A stretch of DNA of 64,000 nt, taken from Adiantum capillus-veneris. Its lineage: Eukaryota > Streptophyta > Polypodiopsida > Polypodiales > Pteridaceae. The stretch covers positions 40,121,558 to 40,185,557 of the forward strand of contig CM043946.1 in assembly GCA_014529385.2 (NCBI GenBank). The letters are read 5' to 3'. Positions 11,496 to 21,589 of this stretch are shown one piece after another (within the stretch, counting starts at the first letter, position 1; each line of letters opens with the position of its first letter). The position numbers and the translations under genes are program-made. The notes under the pieces are model-generated. The model saw only the letters and a program-made list of their open reading frames with translations. It did no database searches and was not told the DNA's origin.

Positions 11496-11727
11496 TCGAG
11501 CATTGCAACGACACGACGGCGGTGAGGCGGTTGAGCGCGGCACGACGGTAGCTCCCTCTTCATTGTGGCAAGGAATCCTCCATAAAGGCGAGCGTAGGGC
11601 AGTGAGTGACACACCCTTGCTCTCTCGAGCTTGCTAGATTAGTATGGTTGTGTGCTTGCAGCCATTTGTGGCTCGCACACAGTGTACGGCAAGTTCCTTG
11701 CATTGACACGTGCGATAGACACGCACA
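10947..11727 (+). repeat. Element A 3' LTR
   Basis: It starts TGTTAAGC directly after a polypurine tract (AAGAAGGGGGGCA, 10934-10946) and ends GCACGCACA, giving TG...CA ends and 781 bp. TATA box TATAAAA at 11317-11323. A GA microsatellite at 11424-11492 lies downstream of the expected transcription start. The upstream half contains a direct repeat of about 53 bp (10983-11035 and 11079-11131). The downstream half is homologous to the LTRs of B, C and D, but the upstream half is not alignable with theirs. Confidence 0.85.
11424..11492 (+). repeat. (GA)n microsatellite inside LTR
   Basis: About 34 GA units within the element A LTR. The same position carries GA repeats in B and D and a GT/GA mixture in C, so the repeat is part of the LTR and not a chance local expansion. 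Confidence 0.95.
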
Positions 11728-12356
11728 GGCGCGCCACAACACAAGCTCTTTAAGGTGGATTTTCATCCATAGTGTGAAATGAAGCTGCTTACAGCGATCA
11801 AGTGCGACAGAACCAGCTTGTAGGAGGCCCAGCTTACCACTTTGCATTGCTTATGGTTCTGCAGCTCCACAAAGGGAAGAGCCTCCTCCACATCAACAAA
11901 CTCATGCTTGTCTTTAACTCGTATATTGCTTTGCCTAATTGGGGTGCAGTGATGAGCAGGAAGCTACAGCAGAACATGCCCCACACAACTCTTCAACCAC
12001 ACCCACAGGCTTTGGATAGGGTTGTTTAGCACTGTGGTGAGGAGTGATTGCTAGAGAAAGCTACAACTCCCCACAGGCAACTCTTCAACCACGCCCACCC
12101 ACCGACTTCACATAGGGCTATTTTGTAGCTTCGCTTGGCGTGAACAAAAATCTAACCACGACTCTGAGTATCTGTGGAGGGGAGGTAACATTTTTGTGGC
12201 CCTTATATGGAGATCTTGGTTCCCATTCGAGAGGTGTAGGTTGTTTGCCTATTGCAAGCATGCTCACAAGCTTCCACATCTCAGAACCATAGGAGAATTG
12301 GATGTGTGTATCAACAATCTTCATTTGGCATCATTCTATGGAAAGTTGACTTGAAC
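11728..12356. other. Flank with no gene recognised
   Basis: Unique-looking sequence. A short imperfect duplication (CAACTCTTCAACCAC, near 11988 and 12079) is visible. Frames on both strands are short and unlike known proteins. Confidence 0.4.
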
Positions 12357-13110
12357 ATAGGAGGGGAGAGGGTGTCCCTCGGCATAAATGAGGCTACCTT
12401 TGTGAGGCCTCTTAGAAAGCTTTCTTTTTCACAGCCTATAGATAATATGGAGAACTATTTTCACTAGGAGACCCTAATTGCATAGGGAACACTAGCAAGG
12501 TGTACAAAGTTGGGTTTAAAGATGGGTCTACGGTTGGAATCAAGAAGTTGTTGCAATTCAGCTATCACTAAGAAAGAGAATTCATAGCATATATGGATAC
12601 TTTGAGCAAGACTTAGCATAGAAACTTGGTGTTCTTGTTAGGCTATTGCAAGGTGGGCAAAGAAATGCGGTTAGTTTTTGAGTATATGGAGGGTGGAAGC
12701 TTAAATGATAGGATGTATGGAGATGAGGGAATGAAACAAAGGCCAACATTGCTACACCAAAAGTAAGTTGTGCGTGGGGCAACTCAAGTGTTCTTTCTAC
12801 ACGAGGAGTGGTTGCTCCATATAATCCAGAGAGACACTACTTGAACAAAATATTGAGGTTGAAGTGGCTAGCTTTGGCATGGCAAGGCTAATAATTGCAT
12901 TTGTCACTCACTTGAGTGTGAGCACATTGGCAGGGATACTTGGCTATGTGCCTCTAGAGTACTACTAAAGCTATAGGTGCACTTTCAAAGGGGAAATCTA
13001 CTCATTTGGGGTGATTTTGCTACAACTCCTGACAAGGAAGTGACCTATAGACAAGGAATTTTTTTAAGATTCGAAGTACGTTGGGTGAGGCAACTTGTGA
13101 ATGAGGGGTA
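12357..13110 (+). pseudogene. BRI1/BRL-like receptor kinase pseudogene (cytoplasmic part)
   Basis: Translated pieces line up in order with the juxtamembrane and kinase domain of brassinosteroid-receptor-type LRR kinases: ERVSLGINEATF then RPLRKLSF (12370-12420), VYKVGFKDGSTVGIKKL (12508-12558), [20 protein letters not shown] (12635-12694), HIIQRD (12818-12835), FGMARLI (12874-12894), [10 protein letters not shown] then GYVPLEYY (12906-12968), KGEIYSFGVILLQLLTRK (12990-13043) and WVRQLVNEG. In a functional protein this domain phosphorylates targets at the plasma membrane. Here there are several stops, at least one frameshift near 12470, a broken glycine loop, and ASFG in place of the magnesium-binding DFG. 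The extracellular LRR part is absent. No introns are needed to read it, in keeping with the intronless coding of BRI1-type genes. Confidence 0.85.
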
Positions 13111-14160
13111 CATGAATGAGGTACATCCATGACTTCTGCAAGCAAGTCATGGGGGCAATCAATGTGAAATCTCAATAGTATTTGCGGATCACATATGAGC
13201 GTGCTCAACACAATCTTTCCAAGCTTGGTAGCACATTGAATTATACATGCTTGCAACATGATACCTAATTTGGAACTTTGTAAACTCTAATAGAGAACAT
13301 TAAATAAAGACGATTCTCTCATGAGCCTCGATTCTTCCCTATTGCTTTGTCATCTCATGAATCCTTGGTTTAATCACACACCGACAATTATTTTTTGTGA
13401 GAGAAACTTTAAGCTTGAAGTAAATTAAGCTCTAAGTGAATTAAGAAACTTTAAGCTTGAAGTAAATTAACGTTAAGCTCTAAGTGAATTTGTTTAATAA
13501 GGCTAGATTAGATTGATGTGCCCTTTTCATTAGCAGGCCTCATGATTTTATCACTTGTTTAATAAGAATCTAAGTGAGATGTCACTTTGTCGAAGGAAGA
13601 AAATAACAAGCAAAGTTAGAGGGAGGTTGAAAATGGTGGGCAACCGAGAGAGTGACATGAGGGTTGACAAGAGAGGCTACGTCACAGATCTAGGAGAAGG
13701 AGATTGCCTTTTTTCATTTGTTTGCGCTCGCGTTGCACACAATGAACAACTCACAGGTGGAGTGGCTTAGCCTGAAGATCTCTCTCTCGCTTGGTGAGGT
13801 TGTGAGGTCAAGGTTCTTCACTACGTGTTTCCATTTTGAGACGTGCCAAGCTTGAATTGCTACGTTGAAGTGGAATTTATAAAGATTCGATCTAATCAGA
13901 GTAGAAAGCGATTTTGATACCATGATGTGAGGAATTGATAAGAGGTCCTTTTATTGAAGGACTTCAAAAAACTCCATTTCACTAAATCGTTTTATCATTT
14001 TCTATACTTATTAAATCATCTTTTTTTTTGTTAAAAAACACTAAAATATTCCGTTGTTTAAAATTTTAATGTATCTTTTTATTATCTGTTTATAAATTTT
14101 TCACAAAATGTGAATTTTCAAACTTTTTAATTTTATCATATCCTATGTCTATCAAACCTG
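13111..14160. other. No gene recognised
   Basis: Possibly the decayed end of the kinase pseudogene to about 13260, then AT-rich sequence without a convincing frame. A short direct repeat (AAACTTTAAGCTTGAAGTAA) occurs at about 13405 and 13446. Confidence 0.4.
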
Positions 14161-14290
14161 CTTTTTCTTATGAAAATATTAAATTTTTCTTTTGTTTTAA
14201 TTTAGCAATGGGTCCCTTCAATGTTACCTTTTCTTATAAAAACATTAAAATTTTCTTTGGTTTTAATTTCGCAATGGGTCCCTTTATATA
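14161..14290 (+). repeat. Tandem duplication, ~66-bp unit
   Basis: Two imperfect copies of an AT-rich unit ending GCAATGGGTCCCTT (about 14161-14225 and 14226-14290). The frame across it is repetitive and not a recognised protein. Confidence 0.7.
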
Positions 14291-14695
14291 TTTTACTTCA
14301 TTTCATTTTGTTTTAGATTGCCAATGTGAGCCTTTCAATTTGTTGTTTAAGTGGGGTCCTTGTACCATATAAACCATTTGTGATTATGTGTGCATAATAG
14401 AAAAATACAAGAAAATGACGTGATTGTAAGCACTCATTCAAACTAGCTCCCCATAATCTCGCCCCCACGATGGGTCTTATTTGTAGCTAAAGTATGCCAA
14501 AAGCTTGTAGCTTGGGTGCTTTTCCCTTGGCATGCCTTTTCTGTTGGCTCCTTGGACCTTTTTCAGGCCGTGGACGTGCAAGAAACTATGTGGCGCTATT
14601 CATTTAAATTTAGCTTTTAGACCTTCACTCACGACACATGACTGCAAGGCACACCTATGTAATAAGGGTGCATTCAAACTACGCACTGAAGCCAG

Positions 14696-14976
14696 CCTCG
14701 TCGTCCCTCTTCCATGGCGTTGAGGTCAGGGCATGGTCACGCGAGGTTTAGTTATCTGTAAGCCTCAACAAACCTGACAAAGGCGGGTACAACAACGAAG
14801 AACACAATGGGGAGCAGCAGGTAGAGAGAGATTGAGGCGCAAACACAACCTCGTCGTCCCTTTTCCATGGCGTTGTGATTAGGTTACTGTCACGCGAGGT
14901 TTAGTTATTTGTAAGTAAGCCTCGACAGACCTCAGGAAGGCAAGTACGACAACGCAAAACACGATGGGAGCAACAT

Positions 14977-14988
<12 letters not shown>
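14696..14988 (+). repeat. Tandem duplication, ~152-bp unit
   Basis: The unit beginning CCTCGTCGTCCC and ending in GTAGAGAGAG occurs twice (from 14696 and from 14848), with scattered substitutions and a 4-bp indel (GTAAGTAAGCC against GTAAGCC). The second copy runs into a GA microsatellite at 14979-15018. Confidence 0.75.
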
Positions 14989-15018
<30 letters not shown>

Positions 15019-15020
<2 letters not shown>

Positions 15021-16735
15021 GCAGACATGAGAGAGTGGGCTTACCGGCAAGTAACCGGCGTAATATCAGAACTACACTTTTAAGCATAGTCTGAAAGCTA
15101 CCCCAGTTAAAAGTTGCGCGCTGTCAGAAAATGGCAGGCTTTTTCTACAGCCAACTAAGCCTCCAGTGACCATAGCCTTATTCACAATGACGACATGCAC
15201 AAACAGGTCGAAAAAACGCAGCACAACGAGGAGCCAATAGCAATGCGGCTGCTGATTTAGCCACTGGTTCAGATCCAGCGGATCAGCAGCTTGACGCATG
15301 CCCGCTTTCCTCGCTGCACAGGCCAAAGAACAAGTTTTGTTATGAGGGTTGGAGGCCGTCCGCTCTGGTGGTGGGTCCGGACCATGAACTCCTTTTTCAA
15401 AGCGAATAGTCTCTTGCCACATGCGTAAGACGACCAAGTCCACCTGCATCTTCCAGGCAGTCTGAAATTCTGAACGCTGCCTAAGGCAACCACCCTTGGA
15501 GTGAGAACTCTCGATGAAACACTGTAATAACCACTTGTTCACTAGCACAAGAAGATTTATAAATTTTCTCATGTAGGAAAGCGGAGTCTTTCTCATTGTT
15601 TTTCATGCAATGCATAACATCATGAGCTTCTGCTCGAAAGGCACTGCATACCTAGCTAGGTACGATTGGGGGCAGGGGACCACCGGCCCCAGCTCATGAT
15701 GTTGAGATAAGTCACAATGTGGGAAATATTGTGAGAATTTGTCCAAAACTTCTTGTGTAGGCTCTAGCCCTTGTGTAGCCCAGCCAGGCTGCTAGCCTCC
15801 AACGGGTCTTTATTGAACCTCCGGAGGTGAGATCAACGACAACAATGACGACAAATCTTTCTCAAGGAGATAGGATGATTGCCAAGAAGTAGCTTAGTTG
15901 ACTACTCCCTCACAACCCAGGTTTCCAACCCTTGACCTCGCCAATGGTGGCCAGGGCGTGTGTGACACCCATTAGATTCTTACGGCACATCCGCCCGGGG
16001 GTCATTCTACCCCGTTTCTCAACTCTTACCGATTTTGGCAGAGTTGGAAAATACACCCAGCCAAGCTTGCTGACAAAAGGCGGGGGTTCTACCCCGTCTG
16101 TGCAAAACTGCTCTTATTGAATCATAACCGGTGTTGAGATTAAACAAGGAGTAGTAAGCTCATCAATGGACATTGCCTTCTTGAAACTCAGGCCCACATC
16201 CACCATGCACATAATATGCTACGGATTCTCAACAGAAGATGTCAATTGACTCCTGAGTAAAATTGCAACCTCAAACCTTGCATGTGCTTTGGCAATCCAC
16301 CAGCCAATCCCAAACAGCAACGCTTCCTTTCTTTCTTTGTTTACTCTTCCAACTTCTTTATCCCCTTTGCCCACTCTTCAGCAGACCTCTACCTCCACCA
16401 CCCAATTCAAGAAGGATATACATCCTTTCTGCCTTAGAAGTTGGTCCCAATCAAGGCGAGCCGTCGTTGCAACTGACAAACCATCCACAGTGTTTGCATT
16501 GACTTGAATGACATTGATCGTATGCCTTTCAAAATTTGTGACAAGTTAAGCCTTTAGTTAAACATCAACCCCTGAGACACAGAGCAATAAGATCGGTACA
16601 ACAACAATGGTCTGAACATGATGATGAAAAGCCATTGATACTATTCCCGCAAAAGAAACAGATTATAATGCAAATGCACGGGCACAAATGATGCCCACTC
16701 AATTTGACTCATAGAAACAATGGCAATCCATGACA
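15019..16735. other. Intergenic sequence 3' of the hydrolase gene
   Basis: No gene supported. The interval nearest 16735 should include the 3' untranslated region of the minus-strand hydrolase gene. A 174-codon minus-strand frame at 15072-15596 has no recognisable domain and an unremarkable composition, and I do not call it. Confidence 0.4.
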
Positions 16736-17707
16736 TCACTGAGGGACCGAGGTACGAGCATCAATCCACGCATGAATGTCCATGTACACACGCTCACTAT
16801 TCTCCTTAAGCTCTGCTTGAAGAAGAGAGTGATAGAAGCCATCATACAGCTTTATGGTCTTGTCAGAGCTCTTGGCTTTGTCGTAAAGCATCTGGCTACC
16901 CTCATGTGCGGTACAAGTGTCACCAGTGCCATGCAACACCAAGAAAGGTGTCAAAACTTCCCCACACCTTTTCTCGAATATGTCACATAGAACCATGAGC
17001 TGACGCATAGTGCCAACCCGTGCAGGCAGCTTGTAGCGGCGTGGATTCATCCGTATGATCTTTGCCTTCTCTTGGTCATGGAAGACATTGCCCTGGATGT
17101 TGTTCTGAGGCATAACAGGCCATGTCTCTGCATACCCCAACAGGAGGCCATAAGCAAGGAGGCGAAGGCCGGACGGCCTTGCTGGCTCCGGTACTGAGAG
17201 AAATGGAGCACTGAAGATGGCACCATCCCATCCTTGTGGGTCTTGAAGGAGCATGAGGAAGGTGAGGCCACCCCCCATGGACTCACCAAACAGAAACTTC
17301 TTCTTCTGCGCGTATTCCGGGCCGTATTCCGGGCCGTCACGCACGCTCTTGTAGAAGAACAAGGCTGCTGAGGCTGTGGTTTGTATGTCCTCTATGTAGC
17401 CTGGGAGGCCGTCAGACTGGCCATGGCCTAGGAGATCAGCAGCGAATGTGGCGTATCCCCATTGCGCAAATGTGATGGGGATGCTCTGAAACATCCAGCT
17501 TGTATCACTGGCATAGCCATGCGTGAAAAAGACAAGAGCGCGAGGGGAAGATGTTTCTGATAAAGGGTGCCATGATTGGGTGAAGAGGCGTCCATAGGGC
17601 GTGTCTACGAACGCCTTTGTGTTGCGCACTCCTGCTGCAGCGTAGAATTCTTCTGCATCTGGAGTGCTACCCCAGAAATTCACCGGGGGCGATGAGGCTT
17701 GCTCCAT
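16736..17707 (-). CDS. Plant monoacylglycerol lipase / caffeoylshikimate esterase-like alpha/beta hydrolase
   Basis: An uninterrupted 323-aa protein, typical length for the plant MAGL/CSE family. Members hydrolyse monoacylglycerols or lysophospholipids; one branch cleaves caffeoyl shikimate in lignin synthesis. Substrate cannot be fixed from sequence. Visible: conserved N-terminus (PPVNFWGSTP, GVRNTKAF); HX4D acyltransferase-type motif at His63-Asp68 (HGYASD); DLLGHGQSDG at 91-100; nucleophile elbow GESMGG with Ser143; FSAPF; NPRRY; probable acid Asp263 in HGTGDT; probable His293 in FYHSLL. No signal peptide or membrane segment. The open frame extends upstream to 17926, but those codons read through a CT/CA repeat with no family resemblance, so I start at the methionine of MEQASSPP (17707). 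No introns. It is the only intact ordinary gene in the window. Confidence 0.92.
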   Translation of the reverse strand: MEQASSPPVNFWGSTPDAEEFYAAAGVRNTKAFVDTPYGRLFTQSWHPLSETSSPRALVFFTHGYASDTSWMFQSIPITFAQWGYATFAADLLGHGQSDGLPGYIEDIQTTASAALFFYKSVRDGPEYGPEYAQKKKFLFGESMGGGLTFLMLLQDPQGWDGAIFSAPFLSVPEPARPSGLRLLAYGLLLGYAETWPVMPQNNIQGNVFHDQEKAKIIRMNPRRYKLPARVGTMRQLMVLCDIFEKRCGEVLTPFLVLHGTGDTCTAHEGSQMLYDKAKSSDKTIKLYDGFYHSLLQAELKENSERVYMDIHAWIDARTSVPQ

Positions 17708-17720
17708 TTCGTGTGTTCTG

Positions 17721-17759
17721 TGTGTGTGTGAGAGAGAGAGAGAGAGGGGGGGGAGAGAG
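17721..17759 (-). promoter_or_regulatory. Pyrimidine/CA repeat in probable 5' UTR of the hydrolase gene
   Basis: In the gene's sense this is a TC run interrupted by a short C run, followed by AC repeats, ending about 13 bases before the ATG. TC-rich patches close to start sites are common in plant promoters and leaders. No clear TATA box was seen further upstream, so the transcription start is not assigned. Confidence 0.5.
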
Positions 17760-18564
17760 CGTTGGAAACCTGGAGCTTGTAGCTGGCCACGCCAAATAGT
17801 CCATAAATGGGCGTGCCTAGGCCCTAGGGTAGAAATTAATACGGTCGTCCTGTGCGGTGTTGCAACACGGTGCATGCCCTCCAGTGTTCGGGAGAAATCA
17901 TTTTTCCAAAACATACAAAATTCCATCCCTTGAATTTGCCAAGAGGAAATTTTAGAAAATTAACCTACTTTTTCAGGTTTTTACATTTTTTTTCTCTATT
18001 ATGGGGCGGAATTTCTACTTTTCCCCTTGCCGTGAACCGGCATTTTGGAAATTGAAAACGGCACGATATTAAGCAGAGACACATTTTTCCCGAACACTAA
18101 TGCCCTCAGCTATCTGCGTCACTAGGGTAAGAGCTGAGTTGTGCAGCGCTGCTATTACCAGGAAAAGTGCCGGGATTCTACTAACGCGTCTTGAAAACCA
18201 AGGGGTAAAGCGAAATCTTCGAGGATTTAACTTGCGCAGCCAGTATTTTGTCTGGCTCACCTGCAAATGGCAGTTGACATCCGCTACCCACGTCCTCCCG
18301 CTTCTTCTGTGCCATCTCTGGCTTGCCTTACGCTACGTGAAGTTCGCCATGAGTGTTGCAGAAGATTGAGCGCTACCATTTCACACATTGTGAGTGCGCA
18401 TCTTCACGGGTGTGAGGATCATTACAAATACAGGGCTGCCTTTCCTCGAACAAAGGCAAATACACTTGTCAATGCAGCAACGTGAAGAAATGGGGACCTG
18501 CACAAACCAGGAGAAGCTTGGCAATTACTATATGTTTTTCCCTCCCTCGTTTGTATTGGGTTCT

Positions 18565-18565
<1 letters not shown>
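17760..18565. other. Upstream region of the hydrolase gene
   Basis: Should contain the promoter of the minus-strand gene. I see no other coding region. Short frames on both strands have no recognisable content. Confidence 0.45.
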
Positions 18566-18662
<97 letters not shown>

Positions 18663-18734
18663 GTCCTCGTCTGCCGCATTGGGTTCTAAACAAGGAACAC
18701 CAGAGAGAGAGAGACAACATAGGGTTCTAAACAA

Positions 18735-18814
<80 letters not shown>
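18566..18814 (+). repeat. Cluster of (CA)n and (GA)n microsatellites
   Basis: CA repeat 18566-18603 runs into GA repeat 18605-18660. A second long GA tract follows at 18738-18814. The sequence before each GA tract shares GGGTTCTAAACAAGGAA, so the tracts probably arose by local duplication. It lies about 40 bp outside the 3' LTR of element F. Confidence 0.9.
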
Positions 18815-18817
<3 letters not shown>

Positions 18818-18852
18818 CGAATGGGAGCTGGTATCTTCAGACAGCTTATTCC

Positions 18853-19315
18853 AGTGTTAGAGTTCAGAGCTACTGATTCTCTCGGTAGTTCAATTAGTGA
18901 GAATTGAAACAGAATATTGGACTGAAATAGAGAACTGAACTGGAATGATAAACTGAAATGAAAGACACAACTGGAAGATTGGAAATGATATTTACAGATT
19001 CAGATTAATAGCTCAAGGATAATCAGTACAGTATCAACAGGCTTAAACTCAGATGAAGTCTGAGGATTGATTACAGGAATAAATGATTACAGGGTGAATC
19101 TAGAATCTAAGAGCTCGTAAACCAAAAGTGTTTAGAAAGACAAAAGCCAAAAGGCCAAGAAGCAGGGTTATAGTGTAGCAGGTCCTATTTATAGCGCTCA
19201 AGAGTTACTGTAGCAACTGCCTACGGTAATTACTGTCGATGTAGCTGTTCTTGCTTCTCGTTGGTCGGCCTTCTAAGAGGCAGTTCCTGCCTGAGGGACT
19301 GTCCTCGCCTTCTAC
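18853..19315 (-). repeat. Element F 3' LTR
   Basis: On the minus strand it starts TGTAGAAGG immediately after the purine-rich AAGAAAGGAGGGAAGGA and ends CTCTAACA. That gives 463 bp with TG...CA ends that are nearly inverted copies (TGTAGA / TCTAACA). A TATA box (TATAAATAG) lies near 19180-19190 on the minus strand. The right edge is well supported by the purine tract. The left edge rests only on the TG/CA match. Confidence 0.65.
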
Positions 19316-19588
19316 ATCCTTCCCTCCTTTCTTGAATTTTGGTATAATCCAAAATTTCTTTTGATTGGAAAATGACACCGAAACCCTGAACCCTAAACCC
19401 TTCTGGTTTTCTGAGTTGGCCGATGTTCCTCATGATAGTACTTTTTTGGTATTGCTAGCTTTATATCATAATTCATGCTTGTTGAGTGCTTGACAACCAT
19501 ATAGTTGTAATTCCAAGGGTATCCAACCAAGGAGATTCCAGTGCCTACTGAATGGTTGGAAAAATCCACGTTTGATTCTGAGATGGAA

Positions 19589-21450
19589 CTACCCAGTATC
19601 CTTCCACTGAACCCGCTTCCTCTTTCCCTTCTTCTGTGTTGGTGCCTCAGAAGTCCCAGTGCCAGCATTGTCCTTCTGGATAAGTCTGTAAATGGCCTCC
19701 TGCTCAAGCTGATCCCGCCTTTCAGTGGACATCTCAAATTCATAAGGAGTGAGGGCGTTGTAGGTTTTGGTGTCTGGATCATATAAACTGCATTTGCCCT
19801 TTGTCAGACGGGTTCTTGCCAATTTATGACAATGCGAGGCTGTGTGGATCCATCCCTATGGGAGAGGCTGATTCGTCTTAATTCTAGCTTCAAAGAGAAT
19901 CTCAACCATTTCTCTGTATTGTGGTCCCAGTCCTGGTTTGGCAGTGATATCCTTTTCAGGAATCTTGGAAGACTCCACAGTCAGTTGAAGTAACTGATTT
20001 GTGATCTTCGTTAATCCACGGAGATGGATCTTCCATTGTCCCATACAGAGTTTGATCTTTTGCATTTCTCCCTGCAGATCCATGACAGTATCCATTTTGA
20101 GGACATCATTGACCAATGATTGCCAGGCTTCTAGGCAGTTCAACCTCTTTGGCAGGTAATGCATAAAGGAGTAGTGGAGAATCAGGCATGAACTCCAAAA
20201 AATTGAGAACAACTTGGTTCTCCTGTTGCATCATCTTCCTAGTAATTCGGACCAGCTGAAAGAGTTTTCGGAGAGCAGTTTCCTGTTCTCCTACTGTCAT
20301 TTGGGTTAGGGGTCCTTTACTGCTGGAAGACTGATCTTCAATGATAGCCTGCACCCTCTGATCCAAAACTCCTCTGGCAATTTGCATCTGAAGCAAGACT
20401 TCTTTAAGTTGAGTCCTAACCTCCTTCATACATCTGTATGTAGGTCTGTTTCCTAGTAGTATATCCAGTTCAAGAGCTATAGAGTGGCGATCTGCAGTGG
20501 ACTGTCTCTGCCAATGTGGATTGATTGTCATATCATCAGAAGTCAGCATCCACTTAGGTACCCTTTCCAATAGCTGGATTTTGCTGGGATGCACAGGTAA
20601 TTGACACAGATCTTGATCATGAAAGGCAGCTGACTTTCAGTGTTGAATCATTTCCATGGCTCCTACATACAGCCTTTGGAAGCGTTCCAGATTAGAGATA
20701 AGAGTGTCATCCTCCAAATACTTTCTAGTAATAGGAGCTTGCTGATGTCTTAATCTCTTGTTTAGTGTAATGAGCTGTAAGGAGTGTTGTTCATCAGCCT
20801 TAAAGGATACAGTCACAGCTTTGGCTTTTTCTTTGCTATCTGGAATGTATCGTGACTGGTGTATTGGAGGATCTCCAGTGTTGCCCTTAATGTGTTGGCC
20901 ACTGCGTTGCTGTTGATCATCAGATTGTTGTGGTCATCCGACTGCTGGTCTGGCTGGTCTTTGTTGGGTTCACTGCCCCCTATGGGGCAGCTGATCCTCC
21001 AGCTCCAGAGCCTGAGGGTGGGGAAGGAGGAAAATCATCATCATCATCAGGTTTGTCCGTTGGCTTGTCCTCCCCTTTCTCATCCTGCTCTTCTTCTCGC
21101 TCAGACTCCTCGTCAGGATCATTTTGCTTATTGATATAATCCATGATGGCCTAATTTGATAAGATTGTGTTGTATTCAGAGAGCTTTTCTTGTAGATCAC
21201 TCTGCATAGTCTCCATGAGTGCCTTCAAATCATCCATATTCAGAGTGACATTGCCTTGTGGATTCAGAATATCAGCAAGGTTATTATAGATATATCTCTA
21301 TGTAAGGGAAGCCTTTAATGCAGTGTGGGTTGTCAGCAGCTCGTTGAAGTCTACAAGCTTTACTTGTAGCAGAGTCTGAAATCTATCAGCATCTCTTAAA
21401 GCTGCTACCTTGTCTTTATTTAATTGCTACCTTAGCACTGTTTTGTCACT
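19589..21450 (-). pseudogene. Element F extra 3' ORF (env position), function unknown
   Basis: Downstream of integrase on the minus strand a long region stays codable with a few stops and one frameshift. Its parts are: a helical segment (AALRDADRFQTLLQVKLVDF near 21400), a segment starting MDDLKALMETMQSDLQEKL near 21235, a highly acidic stretch with PDDDDDFPPSPP (about 21030-21110), a helix-rich block (20106-20594; ELDILLGNRPTYRCMKEVRT, RKLFQLVRITRKMMQQENQ), and a basic end ([11 protein letters not shown], nuclear-signal-like, near 19605). Total about 600 codons. The heptad look of several parts suggests coiled coils. I recognise no domain family, and there is no signal peptide or anchor that would make it an envelope protein. 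Confidence 0.65.
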
Positions 21451-21589
21451 CGGAGACTTTACTGGTACTGTCTCACTGGTTCTGGTACTGGTTGTACATG
21501 GAAGAGATTTAGAATGGCTGGGTCTGAAAGTCCCTGATCATCAGTACCCAGATTACCAGTAGCATCTCCTCTGCACGTCTCTTTTTCAT

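Larger units (their letters stand above)
4772..11727 (+). mobile_element. Element A: 5'-truncated Tat/Athila-like Ty3/gypsy retrotransposon
   Basis: Homologous along its length to elements B and C in this window. It begins abruptly near 4772 inside the protease-to-RT linker, so it lacks the 5' LTR, PBS, leader, gag and first protease. It keeps RT, RNase H, integrase, a post-integrase protease-like domain, two small 3' ORFs, a long 3' non-coding tail, a polypurine tract (10934-10946) and a 3' LTR. All coding parts carry stops or frameshifts. With no left terminus, a target-site duplication cannot be tested. Confidence 0.9.

Noticed and set aside
15072-15596. 174-codon minus-strand frame
   Set aside because: No domain, mixed composition, no homologous copy in the window and no promoter signal seen; likely chance.
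17708-17926. Upstream extension of the hydrolase frame by 73 codons
   Set aside because: It translates a CT/CA repeat and sequence without family similarity; homologues start near MEQASSPP.
19380-19404. AACCCTGAACCCTAAACCCTT resembling plant telomere repeat
   Set aside because: Only about two perfect units, located just inside element F next to its polypurine tract; too short for a telomeric array.
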